Positions 40,501-50,880 of a stretch of 64,000 nucleotides of DNA are shown here, piece after piece. Where the stretch lies: contig JAJKFJ010022395.1 in assembly GCA_027382625.1 (NCBI GenBank), positions 1 to 64,000 on the forward strand. The letters are read 5' to 3'. Positions within the stretch are counted from its first letter, which is position 1. Every line of letters starts with the position of its first letter. The notes under the pieces are model-generated. The model was not told where the DNA came from, made no database searches, and was given only the letters and a program-made list of their open reading frames with translations. This DNA is from Tetmemena sp. SeJ-2015 (taxonomy: Eukaryota; Ciliophora; Spirotrichea; Sporadotrichida; Oxytrichidae). A program made the position numbers and the translations under genes.

Positions 40501-40795
40501 AAAATAAATTAACGAGGTATGCATCCTTGTGATAATCTACCACTTCTTCATCTTTTAAAATGACTACATCGATCTGAAACTCCAAGAATATTTATTTATA
40601 TGCAGGGTGGTCAGTTATCGTGGTTCTATTTTTCTTGATTGGATCAAACTTAATAATACTACTGAGCATGAGCATAATGTAAGTAATTAGTGGATAACAT
40701 TTATAGAAACTTTTATGAATACCTCCAAAGAGTTGTCCTCAGATTTAAACTCTACAGATAGAATGAGATTAAAAACTTCCATAGAATCTAAACAA
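26975..40795 (+). CDS. giant secreted/multi-pass membrane protein, paralogue B (interrupted gene)
   Basis: Coding blocks collinear with paralogue A: 26975-27230, 27841-27953, 29001-29118, 30358-30411, 30703-30900 (two parts), 31342-31545, 31745-31845, 32345-32425, 32865-33060, 33900-34050, 34160-34320, 34360-34400, 34540-34605, 34725-34800, 34938-34975, 35635-36019, 36403-36600, 37165-37444, 37486-37570, 37680-37850, 38320-38520, 38786-39150, 39683-39835, 39985-40215, 40455-40680 and 40708-40795. The architecture is the same: Cys-containing beta domains, LPSFITIS, a Thr-rich stalk, then the membrane region with LWGLLNALQF, LAVFFVALCSLSPIVALFLI, YEGID, a HLLYLITQQ segment and AGWSVIVVLFFLIGSNL. 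This copy keeps every block seen in A plus one more membrane block. It should be anchored at the cell surface by its C-terminal half. Its function is not known to me. The N-terminal signal exon was not found. Confidence 0.65.
27954..29000 (+). other. pointer-flanked intervening sequence (TAAGG), paralogue B
   Basis: TAAGG at 27949-27953 and 28996-29000 in the same codon phase. Joining gives VYY-Trp(UGA)-FQGPQFYSGSDS, so the UGA is in frame and internal. A (TA)n microsatellite lies inside at about 28,537-28,579. Ends are not GT-AG. Confidence 0.6.
28537..28579. repeat. (TA)n microsatellite
   Basis: An uninterrupted TA dinucleotide run of about 43 bp within a non-coding gap of paralogue B. It has no counterpart in unit A. 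Confidence 0.95.
30412..30702 (+). other. pointer-flanked intervening sequence (AAGGAAA), paralogue B
   Basis: The 7-bp repeat AAGGAAA lies at 30405-30411 and 30696-30702 in the same codon phase. Joining gives LNPQGNYDTTYYPG. This gap corresponds to 11035-11348 of copy A, where the shared repeat is AAGG, so the position is conserved while length and repeat differ. Confidence 0.7.
35635..36019 (+). CDS. paralogue B, Thr-rich stalk and beta segment
   Basis: About 75 residues dominated by Thr with Ser and Pro, then NRRLDNFTMVFGLFGSYYYK, then after about 30 nt YLPSIVSPYNRPFQVQV. A mucin-like stalk is the natural reading. The stalk is longer than in A and poorly alignable, while the FGLFGSYY flank is conserved. 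Confidence 0.65.
37165..37570 (+). CDS. paralogue B, conserved extracellular block
   Basis: The block opens with VLSASQGKTYLGTLNDTV, continues through LKITDETLEEFQDILINNF and RFMKLIIRDAFDPK to RIDLYGRVTVEFGKD, and after a 41-bp gap gives FQVPASYSALNNVALTFAIK. It is the best conserved extracellular stretch between the copies, with mostly third-position differences, which fixes the frame on both sides of the gap. Confidence 0.7.
37445..37485 (+). other. 41-bp pointer-flanked intervening sequence, paralogue B
   Basis: The 11-bp repeat ATTTTATTTTA lies at 37434-37444 and 37475-37485 in the same codon phase. Joining one copy links GKDILF to QVPASYS. The same length and place as in copy A despite different repeat sequences. 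Confidence 0.6.
38786..39153. repeat. 368-bp block identical to 22097-22464
   Basis: Base-by-base reading shows no difference between the two copies across this block, which includes the LWGLLNALQF membrane-region coding block and about 30 bp of A+T-rich flank. Neighbouring coding blocks of the two paralogues differ at many sites. Confidence 0.85.
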
Positions 40796-40834
40796 TAAAA
40801 TGTTAAAACTTAAGCATTCAATTTTTATTTATAA

Positions 40835-41350
40835 AAATCTTCACTGACAGTTAACCATACAAAACTAAAAACAAAAAAGCCAAGTAAAATGATAATAAAA
40901 AATAAGCAGCTCTTTTAACCATTGCAATGCAGCCCGTGCAAGTAGATTCCTTTTTCTCAGAACAAGCTGAAGAAGTTTAAGGAAAATCCTTTTAAAACAA
41001 ATTTCTTTTGCAATTAAAATTAAAACAAAATTTAAAAAACTTAACCCAAACATAAAAATCCCAATTAAAACAATTTTTATTTTTAAATTTATCAAAAACA
41101 AAATCTGCTCTAAGTTAAAAGAGTTACTTAGAATCTTTAAAGATAAGAGTCTTAAAAATTATTTTTTTAGAGAATTATTTGACTAGATAGCTAAACAACA
41201 TTCATCTCAAAGGCAAAAAAAGTCATCTCCAAAATTCTTAGCTTGATATGGTTACTGCTTTTCAAAAAAAAGCAAAAGACTTCAACTCAATAAGCTTTTA
41301 AAAAAACAACGCACTTAAAACTTAAACATCAACTATTCCATTTTGAAATA
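40835..41350 (-). CDS. fragment of unidentified gene, third copy
   Basis: Third occurrence of the 655-1181 sequence. Its minus frame contains a strongly hydrophobic stretch (KIVLIGIFMFGLSFLNFVLI) followed by LRKRNLLARAALQWLKELL. Similarity to units A and B stops near 41,350, where the array ends. It may be the truncated edge of a third unit. Confidence 0.4.
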
Positions 41351-42870
41351 AATAAAAGTACATTAAAGCTATTCAAAGCAATCTTCATTAAATTAAAACT
41401 AGTTTAAATTTGCTTTTTCATAATTAAAATATTTTAGAAAGTTTGTTCTATCGTTCACAATATTCTTTTTCAATATTATAATTATAAAGGGAAAACATTT
41501 TTCATTTTAATTTGATTTATTAATAAAGAAAGCTATAGTTTTTGAGGTCTTTGCTTAAACCCTTTCTTTGTGCTTCAATTCCTATTTATTCTTCATTCTA
41601 TTTATTTTAATGAGAATCAGGATGCTTAATTTTAATAGAACAATCTTTTCTTCAAAATATACTATTTATTCAGATAATATAAAATTAATTAAAGCTGCTG
41701 ATGTTTAATAGGAATTCAAAATAGTAATTTCATTTACAAATTGATGGTGAGCAAGTCTTTATTAAAAAAATTTAAATTTTGATTTTTAAATAGATATATG
41801 TATTCAGTATATTTAACAAAAGATTTCATATTAATGAATTTGTATTTTATTTACTTTTAATTAATTATCTTTCTTCCATAAGTAAATGCGAGATAGATGA
41901 TATTCTAATAAAATTGTAGTGCCAATATTATACCCGATAATTTATTTGTCTCAAAATGTCAGCATATCCAAAGTCAAGAAATGATAAGGAACGCAAATCC
42001 ACTATCATGCACAAAACTATTGGACCCACTTCAGAAACAGATTCTTTCAATAATAGGCTTCAACTAAAATCATAAGCTATTAAAAGGAGTTATTTTACTA
42101 CAGATTTTATTTTGAATTAATACAATCATTCTTTTTAATTATTCTTAAAAGAAAATATAGAATTATTACTTATCAGAACAAATAGGTATTAAAATATATG
42201 TAAATCTTCCAAATATTAGTATTATAATTTGTCTTCAACTAAGTTAATAAAAACCACCAGAAAACTGAATATCAAACTTAGCAATAACAAATGCATTCAA
42301 TTTAATTTATTTAAAAATATTTTATGCGTAGGACAGACTAAGGAACCCCGTACAGCTTAAGTTTTAAGTATTTATAACATTTTAGTAAGAAAAAAAGTTT
42401 TTCAAAATATTAAAAGTAATTTCCCAAAATTTTTTTAATAAAATTTTTTAAAAAATTTAAAATTAAATAAATATTTTTTAAATTTTGAGCTTATTTTATG
42501 AATAATCTAAACAAACAGAAATCCTTAAAGAATACTTCTAAACTGTGTCCTCATGATAGCCAAAGCGAACTTAAATTGAATATACACATTCATAGAGACA
42601 AGACTTTATTTTAAAACTCATTTATTATGACTTTAAAATAAAAATCAAATTATTTATATAAAACTCTTATAATCCTTATAATTAAAAAGACTAAACGCCA
42701 ACTAAATAAGTCATTAAAAAAGATCACAATCATACACAAACAACGAATGATAGCATTAATCATAAATAATTTAAATCGCATAATAAACTAATAATATTTT
42801 TTAGTTTTACATTGCTTTTATTTATTTTTTTATAGCTGATTTATTAACAAAATTTTACTTTAATAAAACT
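41351..42870. other. A+T-rich stretch without recognisable gene
   Basis: About 1.5 kb between the end of the duplicated array and the first gene of the right half. Homopolymer-rich sequence, short reading stretches on both strands and no motif or repeat that I can support. Confidence 0.5.
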
Positions 42871-45828
42871 ATTTATTTTGAAAGAATCATCTCATTTTAC
42901 AATAATCAGAAAAGCATAGGACTACTTTAGATAGTTTACAAGGTTTTGGTAAAAATAAACTAAATCATTTTGACCATCATCAACAACAACAACAGCCAAT
43001 GCACTAATAAGTAACGCAAAATGTATTTAACACTTAAAAGCAACCTTAAAATGCCTAGATATCCTCTAGTAAGAATTGTGACTTTTTCTTTTACAAATAT
43101 TTCTCTTATCAGATTCTAAATGAGTAACTTTGAATATAGAGATCTTTAATTTTATTCCGTCCTTTCAATACCTAGTAGAGGAATTTACACAGATCTTCCT
43201 TTAAAGAATTTAAAGAACAAACTCAGCCAAACCCACTTTTGAAAATATTGCATCAGCTGATCACTAAAGTCTTAGTTCGGAGGATTTTATAATATTTCTG
43301 TCTATAATAAACTTAGAGGCAACTCGAGTAAGATTTTTGTGAAATAGTAAACATTATAGAGAGAAATGGAGTTATTCTTGAATTCTTTAAGGACACTGTA
43401 AAGGATAAATTAGTTCTCACAAAATGTGGAAAATGGATCAACTATAAGCTTTTAAGGTATCTTATTGTTTTAAATCAAAATTATTTAGACTTCTTTATGA
43501 TTTTCTCACTTCCTTTCAATAAATTCGTTGAATAAAATTTTAAATTACACAATAGGGAAAAAGGGAATTTAATCCTATATTTATTGGAATTTTTTTTAAT
43601 TTGCTACTTCAAATGACTTGCAAGTTCAAATTACATTTAATATGTAAAAATTAATGAAATCGAAAATTTAAATTAAATTTAATGTTCTACTGAAATTTAA
43701 TGAGATTTTTATCACTTACAATTCCAAATTTAATAAGTTTAGATTTTCATAGATAAATGCTTTTATAGGACCTCTATAAGTTTAATCATTTATATTAGAA
43801 ATAATTTTATAATTAAGTCATTAAGATTCCCCAATATAACTTTTAAAAAACTTTTACACTTAAATATATTTGATAGTTGAATACAAAATTCCTCCATGCG
43901 CTTTAGCGTATAGAATAGCTTTTGATATTTTCCGAGTTATCTCGAGAGATTCCTAACTTCTCTCACCTGCCTCTCTGATTGATTATGTGAACCAGCAGAA
44001 GGATTTGATCCCTCTAAGTTTAGCTTAGTTGTTCTACTTGTTCCGCTTTTGGGACGACGAAGTTAAGAACTATGATGTGAAGCAGTTTGTAAAAAAGTTT
44101 TACTACCAGCTTTCCCAAATCATCCACTCCAACTCACGCTTTATGAAAATCTCTATCTTCCAGGAGACTGCTGCAGATAGTCTCAGATCCTTTAAAACTG
44201 ACAACCTAAGCTCCTACTATAGTTAAAGATACTCTCAACTCACAGCTAATGTTTTCCGCTAAAATAGTGGACAAACTCATGAAAGCAAAAGCACAGAGAG
44301 AATTTAAGTCAAACAGGAGAGTCCACAAATTAAAGAAATCGACTGCTACTCTAAGAAACTACAGTTCCAATTTGAGCAAAGCAGCAGCAGTGATGATGAG
44401 TCAAAGCCTAAGAAACACAAGGAGTAAGAAGCAGCAGAGGAGAGCAAATAAATTGCACTCAATTCAATTCCTTCAGCTGGGTAAAACAAAAGTAGAAATA
44501 AAGATGTGTATGCAACGAAATACCAAACTCAGGGTTCATCACAAGGAGTTAAACAAGTATTCAACAAAACTACGTTTTAGGAAGATAGGTCAAATAACAT
44601 GTAGGATCAAAAATAAAATTAACCTCGGTAACAAAATATCGACGTCGCTAAAGATACTCTAAATTAAATTGATTGTTTTTAATATACATCAGATAATGAA
44701 ACAGTGAAATTAAAAGATGAAAATCGTAAATCAAAGGCTTTCCTATCAGCAGCAAACATTCTTAATAACAATTCAAGGTTAACAGGATAAAATTTCAATA
44801 GTACAACAGCCATTCCTAAAGCAGGTTAAGATGGAGAAAATGAAAAAGCTCTAAATACATTTTCAATGCCTATGCCATAATTAATCTTAAAAAAGCTTGA
44901 CTACTAGGTTTTGAAGAGCAATATCTTAAAAGCAAGAGGATTTTTATTGAGAAAGAGCTAAAAGCATTTGGGAAATGGAACTATTGCTTCTTTTACATTG
45001 ACATTATTGTTAATAAATTTAATTAAAAGTGGTAATGATTAAAATAAAATGTTGTAAAATAATTATACCCTTTATAATTTTGATCATCTTCATTTAATTT
45101 ATCGGAAAAGTAAAATTTAGCACTAAGCTCCACAATTATCTTAGAGATTAAATTGAGATTTTCCAATATAAAGATGAGACATTCTACAAAAATTCTGAAA
45201 GGGTGAAAATATTTTAAATTGTAATGATTAATATAACAATCCTATTTCTTTAAAGGAGAAGTTTTAATGGATAATTTAATTAAGTTATTCAATAAAATCT
45301 CAGCAATAATCTCTTTATAATTATTTTCTCTTTTCAAGAGATGGTCTAAAAGTCTTTGAAATCTTTTCGACCAAAAGAAAAACTTCTAGATAGAGGGGAA
45401 TTCTTAGAAATAATTGAAACAAAGAGATACAAGCTTACAGAAAAGTCTTAAATCTTACTAATCCCTTGCTAAGTATTAGAAAACGCTAATTTAAAACAAG
45501 CCAAAGACAAATTCTTATGCATGAGGTATTCATTTGAAGAAAGAATTTTGAATGAGGTGCTTGACACATTCAAAGATGCTCAGCATTTCGAAAGAGAGCT
45601 TAAATCGAGAGTTTGCAGCTAGGTATACATCAAGATGGCCTTAGATGCATGTGAAATGAGAATTGAAGAGTACCGAAAAATTTAAGCCATGAATGAAGAT
45701 GACAGATTATAACCCTAAAATCATCCTCAATTTTTTAACATAATAATCGTGTTAATAAATGTATCTGATGAGGAAATAATGTAGTAAGCTAATTCAAAAA
45801 GGTAATCGGCTCTTCTATTTATCAGACC
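42870..45828 (+). CDS. large low-complexity protein, unknown
   Basis: Coding blocks on one strand: about 42,870-43,456 (His/Gln-rich start DHHQQQQQPMHQQV, then helical QPNPLLKILHQLITK and ERNGVILEFFKDTVKD); about 43,880-45,000 (DIFRVISRDSQLL, LFYLFRFWDDEVK, QFVKKFYYQLSQII, then a charged Ser/Gln-rich disordered part with EQSSSSDDESKPKKHKE); 45,110-45,215 (LRDQIEIFQYKDETFY); and 45,341-45,828 (RGEFLEIIETKRYKLTEK, YSFEERILNEVLDTFKDAQ, CEMRIEEYRKIQ). The last block ends at a possible donor AAAAG/GTAATC. It uses many UAA/UAG Gln codons. The product looks helical and cytosolic or nuclear. No family is recognised, and whether all blocks form one gene is inferred from order and strand. Confidence 0.5.
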
Positions 45829-45880
45829 ATTTAAAATAAAGAAAATAATTTTAGCTTAGATTTCTCATTCATTGACTTAC

Positions 45881-46090
45881 TGAGATAACGTTATCCACAT
45901 CATTCTCTCTTCTCCAATCAATAAAGTTAGTGAACATGAGCTTTGTCTTATCCATATCGAATTTTCTGGCTCTTAAGAATCTAAGGAGGTAGTAATCATC
46001 ATATTATGGGTGATCAGTGATGTTAGTCTCCTTGATCCAAGCTCTGAAAACTTCGAGAGCTCTCTCCTGATCTTCGCTCATATCTCCCAT
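45881..46090 (-). CDS. SEC14-like protein, N-terminal exon (CRAL-TRIO N domain), split gene
   Basis: A 70-codon exon starting at ATG 46090: MGDMSEDQERALEVFRAW, then YYLLRFLRARKFDMDKTK and WRRENDVDN. LLRFLRARKFD is the hallmark of the CRAL-TRIO N-terminal helical domain of SEC14-type phosphatidylinositol/phosphatidylcholine transfer proteins. It ends in phase 0 at a consensus donor GTAAGT (45880 downwards). No continuation exists on this strand; UGA follows within four codons. The missing lipid-binding half begins in phase 0 after an acceptor at 54,187 on the opposite strand, so the gene is broken by an inversion of about 8 kb. Confidence 0.85.
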
Positions 46091-46387
46091 AAACCTAATA
46101 TTTCAATAGGTGAGGATTGCAAATGCTTGAAAATGAAATTCTAGAAGTATCATGCTTAAAATAAAAATAAAAGTTACCCGGTTGCCTCAGGTTATTTGTG
46201 CTTTTTGCTGAACATTTTTGAAAGTAATACTAGGAATAATTAAATATTTATAATCTACAATTTTTCCACAGTACTATCACACAGGAACTAATAAAAATGA
46301 ATGAGTTTGAGAATAATAATTGAAATAGAAGCTTAGAAGAAATTATTGCTAGTTTCCTCAATCTCTTAGGGTGTCAAGATAGAATGA

Positions 46388-48540
46388 TCAGTCAATATGA
46401 TCGAAATTGGGTCTGAGCCAGGCTCTAACTGTTCTTTGAATCATTATTGCGGCTCTTCTTTGATCTATACGAGGGTGATGATTGGTGTTGCCCATCATAT
46501 TGTTTGAACTAAGTTCAGAGTGCAAGACATTTGTAGCATGCTAAATATCTTGATGTTATCTTTTGATAAGCCAAGCTCTCACACATTTCTGGATCTTTTG
46601 AACTTTTTAAATGTCTAAATATTTTATAAATAAAGTGTATTCTTACCTTCAGACTGAATTCTTAAGAATCTGTGGAGCATGTTGAAACCTGGCTAATTAT
46701 TTCGAACAACATTACCAATCGCTCTTCTGATAGGTACATTTCCATTTAAGTTAATATTATGACTATTACTTGAAGAGTTGCTCTGCAAATTCTGTCTTAA
46801 AATTTGAGTGTTAGGTGAATTCTAATCTATTTAGTTGTCGTTATCTTCAGAAATATGAAGCTTCGCTAGCTTATCTCTTAACTTAGAAGGGAAGTTGATT
46901 GTTTGATTTCTGTCATCCTCAATAGCGCATTTTAAAGTGAAATCTCTTAGCAGCATTTCAAGAATATTATGATGCTAATTGGAGTTTAAAAAAATGTGTC
47001 CTATATAAATGGAAAAGTTAGGATCCTAAGAGCTTATACTCTGAGATTAAGAGTTTTGATTAGGAGTTCTGTTGGACTTTGAATAGATTTATCTGTAAGA
47101 CTTGTATATCTAAAAAAGCTAAGAGCCAATATCATCCTCATTTTGTTCAAAACTCTCCTCGTCCTCATCGTTTGATGATTAGCTTGAATCTGAATCTCCT
47201 ATCTTCTTTTGTCGCTTTTGTTCTTCAATTCTAATTTAAAATTAAAATCTAGTTGGCTATTTATTTTGGTCCTAACTAATGCTAGGTTCATTCCAAAATT
47301 ATGCTCCGAGTCTCATTAGCTTTTTTACTGATTTACCATGAGTCTTTGAAATTGCTATCATCAGAGGAGTCAAATTTGTTCTTTCAGTTTTCAAATTGAT
47401 ATCAACTCCATTTTAATGCAGGATTGGAATTAACTCGTAATAATTCAAGCCCACAACATAGTGTATCAAATTGCCTCCATACTAATCAAACTCATTTAAA
47501 AGCCTTAATCTCTCATCTTCAGGAAGCTCTTTCTTCATTCTTTCTAAAATCTTTTCAATCACTCTTATAATGAACTCCTTATTGAGAGTGTCTAGCATTT
47601 CATTATCAAAATCTTTAAATTGCTCTTCAAGCTGATGATGAAGAGAATGAGCTGTGTAATCTGATGGACTTGGCTAAGAGGCGTTATTATTGAGTCTTTA
47701 TTCAAGGAAAGTTAGTCTATCTACAATCCTGACTTTGAACTCTCTAGAATCCCCTTCAAGCAGAGAATCACTCTGCTAATAAGTCTTGATTCTCTTCTTT
47801 TTAAGAGTCTTGGGCTTTTGCTGCTTGTACTCGAAAAGATTGGTCTAGTTTTAATTCTGCTTCAGTGTGAGTATTTTGCCTTCAAACATCAAATTTAGGT
47901 TTACAAAGCCAGCTTCATGTGGAGGAGCATTGCATTTGAATACCCCAGGTTATATGAACTTAATAGGCACTAGGATATTTCCAAAGCTTAGCTCTAGGTT
48001 TTGCTCAATAAAATCAGGTAAATTTTCAAAAGCTGAATTTGGTTTAACGCAAACCAATAGCTTTGAACCTCCTGTAGTGTAATCCCATTCAGGAGAAAAG
48101 TCGACTATTTCTATATTACCACCAGAGAGAAGTGAGAAGTTTAGTTGATTAGGTTGACTCGGAGGCTAGGAATATGTCTGCTATGGAATACCAATCTACA
48201 AGAGACCTAAAATATATTAAGATCAAAATCTTATAATACTTACCTTAAGATTTTGAGTTATCTAAGTTTTATTGAGCTTGTATATTGGTCTCTAGCTCCT
48301 GGAATTTCCTTTAAAGACCTATGATCTGATTTTATAAGGAGCTAATCTCATCTTAGTTTGAGAAAAAAGACGAGGTCTGATTTAGGATTTCTCCAGGAGT
48401 CATTTAGGTCTCAATAATTTAGTGGTATCTAGGACTAAAAGTATTAAGTAAAAAATATTTTACATAGATGATTAGTCCTCTTTGAAAATAGGCTGTTTGG
48501 AAACTGGAGTATTTGATAAGCTTTCTTACTAATTAGAAAC
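46388..48540 (-). CDS. CAMTA-like TIG/ankyrin/IQ protein
   Basis: From the N-terminus: a Gln-rich coiled coil (SLQNQIIGLQRKFQELET); a TIG/IPT domain with IVDFSPEWDYTTGGSKLLV and PGVFKCNAPPHEAGFVNL, the signature of calmodulin-binding transcription activators; ankyrin-type repeats (GGNLIHYVVGLNYYELIPIL, NLTPLMIAISKTHGKSVKKL); an acidic Ser-rich region; and two IQ motifs at the C-terminus (IQKCVRAWLIKR and IQRTVRAWLRP). It ends at UGA 46388-46390. Three short GT-AG introns restore the frame: 46615-46646 (32 nt), 48207-48243 (37 nt) and 48435-48463 (29 nt). The first safe ATG is at 48403; an upstream exon to about 48,540 may belong. The DNA-binding CG-1 domain that opens canonical members is absent. 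Probable nuclear calmodulin-responsive regulator. Confidence 0.8.
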
Positions 48541-48607
48541 AATAAAGAAAGTAGTATAAATATCAGAAAGTTTAATTAAAAAATAAATAAATAAATTAAG
48601 AGTATCG

Positions 48608-49370
48608 TCATTTCTTTCTGGGCTGAATTCCAAATTAGTGTACTGATGAGGGCTTTCTTTGGTGGTTAAGATTAGTTGGCTTTTTCATCTTAACATCATC
48701 ATCTTCAACATTTCCATCAAATTATTAAATTTGAGTGAAAATCATCCCATTAAATTACCCTATTTTAATTCTCTCCTTCTAATTATTTTAATTTTGTTTG
48801 AAAATATTGTAAATTTATGTTTTAGAATATAAAAAGTTTAAATTTCCCTCTGCATCCTCTTCTTCTTAAGTTATTTAATATGAATTTTGCTTGCTTAGCT
48901 GTAAGTTTTTGTGATACTAATTTTCAAGGATTGTAGAAAATTTCTTTCTTGAAGTCTTATGCTTATTTTCCTCTTGCTTTTGCGGCTGAGTCATAAGTAA
49001 TTACTCAGATTGTTTATTGACAGAAGTTTGAGCATACTTTCCAATAATACCTTTGGCATAGTTAGATATGTCAATTTTTTCATTAATCTGGCGATTAGAT
49101 TCCTTCGCTTCAGTCATCTAAATTATTAAATATACATACTGTCATTACTGACTTTCTTAATTCCTTTGGTGACATGCTATCCATGTGAAAGTTTCCCTAG
49201 GTATTGATCTAGCCATAAGTGTAGTTATTTGGATTGGTTAATAAGATCTAACGAGAGGACTCACTTCCTTGAGTCTCCTATCTTTTCTACTAAAGCTTGG
49301 AGTTTTAGCTTCTCCTACATACCTAATAGATTTTAATTTTCTTCAAAGATAGGAAGTTTCTAGGATTCAT
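48608..49370 (-). CDS. unknown Gln/Lys-rich protein, about 245 aa
   Basis: Starts at ATG 49370 (MNPRNFLSLKKIKI) and ends at UGA 48608-48610 after QFGIQPRKK. A 22-nt GT-AG intron joins KELRKSVMT to MTEAKESNRQINEKID in phase 0. The product is basic and Gln/Asn-rich with KTSRKKFSTILENQYHKN in the middle and looks largely disordered. It sits between the CAMTA-like gene and another small gene, all on the minus strand with short gaps. No domain is recognised. Confidence 0.55.
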
Positions 49371-49622
49371 GCTTTGTGAACAAAAAGTGCAGCACAAATC
49401 GCAAAAGGAGATTTTAGTCGGACTCACCTACTATTTCGAACTAAGGAGATTTTCAATGAATTTGCTCAAAGAAATTTTTGAAAGTAACTTATCTCTCTTT
49501 AGATTAATTTTCTTGTTTATGAAAGGTAACTACGAAGGATCCTCTAAAATTTGAGATTTGAACACTGATGAAGTGTGATCAACCTAAATGAAGAAAAAAT
49601 GGAATGAATAGTAAGTTATAAT

Positions 49623-50183
49623 TCAGATTCTTAAGCACTCAAGTAAGGATTATATAAACATTCCAATATCTTTGATTTATCTTATGACGAAAACTCCCTC
49701 TATGCTCCTTAAAATTTACTATATTTCATTAATCAAGTCATCCTTCATTTCACTCTAGCTATCATATTTTATTGCACAATAAGATATTCTAGATGCTTTG
49801 GCAGATTCTCTGATGTATAATTCCTTAATGTTTACAATGACCCCTTTTCTTGAATAGAATGATAATCAATCTCATCCTTCTTTTTCAAGGTAAAGATCAT
49901 TATATGAGGTTAATGCAAAGCAGCATTTTTTAATAAGTTTTTCTACTCATGAACTTTAATCTGTCATCTATAAATACCTTTATGATATTTTATTTTTTTC
50001 AATGACTCACTATTATTGATCTAACTGGAGGATCCATGAAGATTAGATATTTTTGTTAATCCTTATTGGCTAAATGCACTTGCTCAGGTCATGGAGGCTT
50101 TATAATTTATAGAGATCATGGGACAGATGTTCATAGTGAAAATAAAAATTAAATTTATGAACGCTCCTATGCTGTTCATTCAT
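49623..50183 (-). CDS. unknown protein, 186 aa, with in-frame UGA codons
   Basis: A single uninterrupted frame from ATG 50183 to UGA 49623-49625. The second half has strong protein character (GVIVNIKELYIRESAKAS, YCAIKYDSQSEMKDDLI, SIEGVFVIRQIKDIGMFI). Four UGA codons lie inside it, at sites where Trp fits, for example EKEG-W-D-W-LSFYSRK. If UGA were always stop, this protein would be cut into pieces although the same frame continues cleanly. No family is recognised. Confidence 0.6.
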
Positions 50184-50518
50184 CGATATAAATTTTGAGG
50201 ATTATGAAATCACTGAACCAGTTTGTATCTTTAATAATTTACATACAAATAAGCATCAGTTCACTTTATCAAAGACAGCAGAGATAAGATACAATTAACA
50301 TTTCCATTTGATTAGCTGAGCAATACTATCTGCTTATATAATTATTCATTAAATTTATAAGCTATCTCACTTATATTTTGATATATAATATTGCAATACA
50401 TCATTCTTTATAACTATTACGATTAAATATTCTTTCTCTTTTTTACTCACTCAGTCTCTGTATCAACTTAAAAATAATTTAAACTAACTAACTCACTTTG
50501 CCATGGGTGTTAGGTTTA

Positions 50519-50880
50519 TCATAATGTGGGCTTAGTTGGATTCTCTTTCTTGAAGCAGTCATTGAATTCACTATCTTTGCTTGCATTACTTTCTCCCCAT
50601 TCAAGTCCGTAATCCCCATAAGCTAATCTAAAGCAAGTCTGGCTGATGTAGTAGTTAAAATAAATCTGCAGTATTTATATAAGTTTTAGCACATGACGCC
50701 CATTTCATCATTGAAGTAGCTGCATTTCGTCTTCCTGTATTCTTCTCTAAGGTTCTTAAGTCTCTTATCAGTAGGGGTTTATGGCTTCTTAGAATTTTTC
50801 TTTTTTGCCTCTGCAAATATTCCAAAAAGAAGTAGCAAAGAAAATACTAAGGTTAGCTTAAGAAGTTTCTAAATTTTCAT
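50519..50880 (-). CDS. small secreted protein with signal peptide
   Basis: Starts at ATG 50880 with a textbook signal peptide: basic MKIQKLLKL, hydrophobic TLVFSLLLLFGIF, and a cleavage-like AEA. The mature part is basic, then acidic, with a few Cys (TKCSYF, SQTCFRLAYGDYG, NDCFKKE). A 32-nt GT-AG intron between DEMG and IYFNYY joins in phase 0. It ends at UGA 50519-50521, about 107 residues in all. Likely exported or extracellular; no family is recognised. Confidence 0.65.

Larger units (their letters stand above)
24545..40830. repeat. tandem segmental duplication, unit B
   Basis: Second copy, collinear with unit A and shorter by about 7.7 kb because it lacks the insertions of A. It starts with sequence matching about 520-670 and repeats the minus-strand fragments and the whole large plus-strand gene. 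A short third remnant follows at once (40,835-41,350), so the array is a tandem head-to-tail repeat. Confidence 0.85.

Noticed and set aside
45830..45880. Inverted repeats at the ends of the presumed 8-kb inversion
   Set aside because: I compared this flank with 54,090-54,187 and found only short A+T-rich resemblance, so no repeat-mediated mechanism is claimed.
47867..48082. Plus-strand open frame
   Set aside because: Antisense shadow of the TIG domain of the CAMTA-like gene, whose minus frame has clear family motifs.
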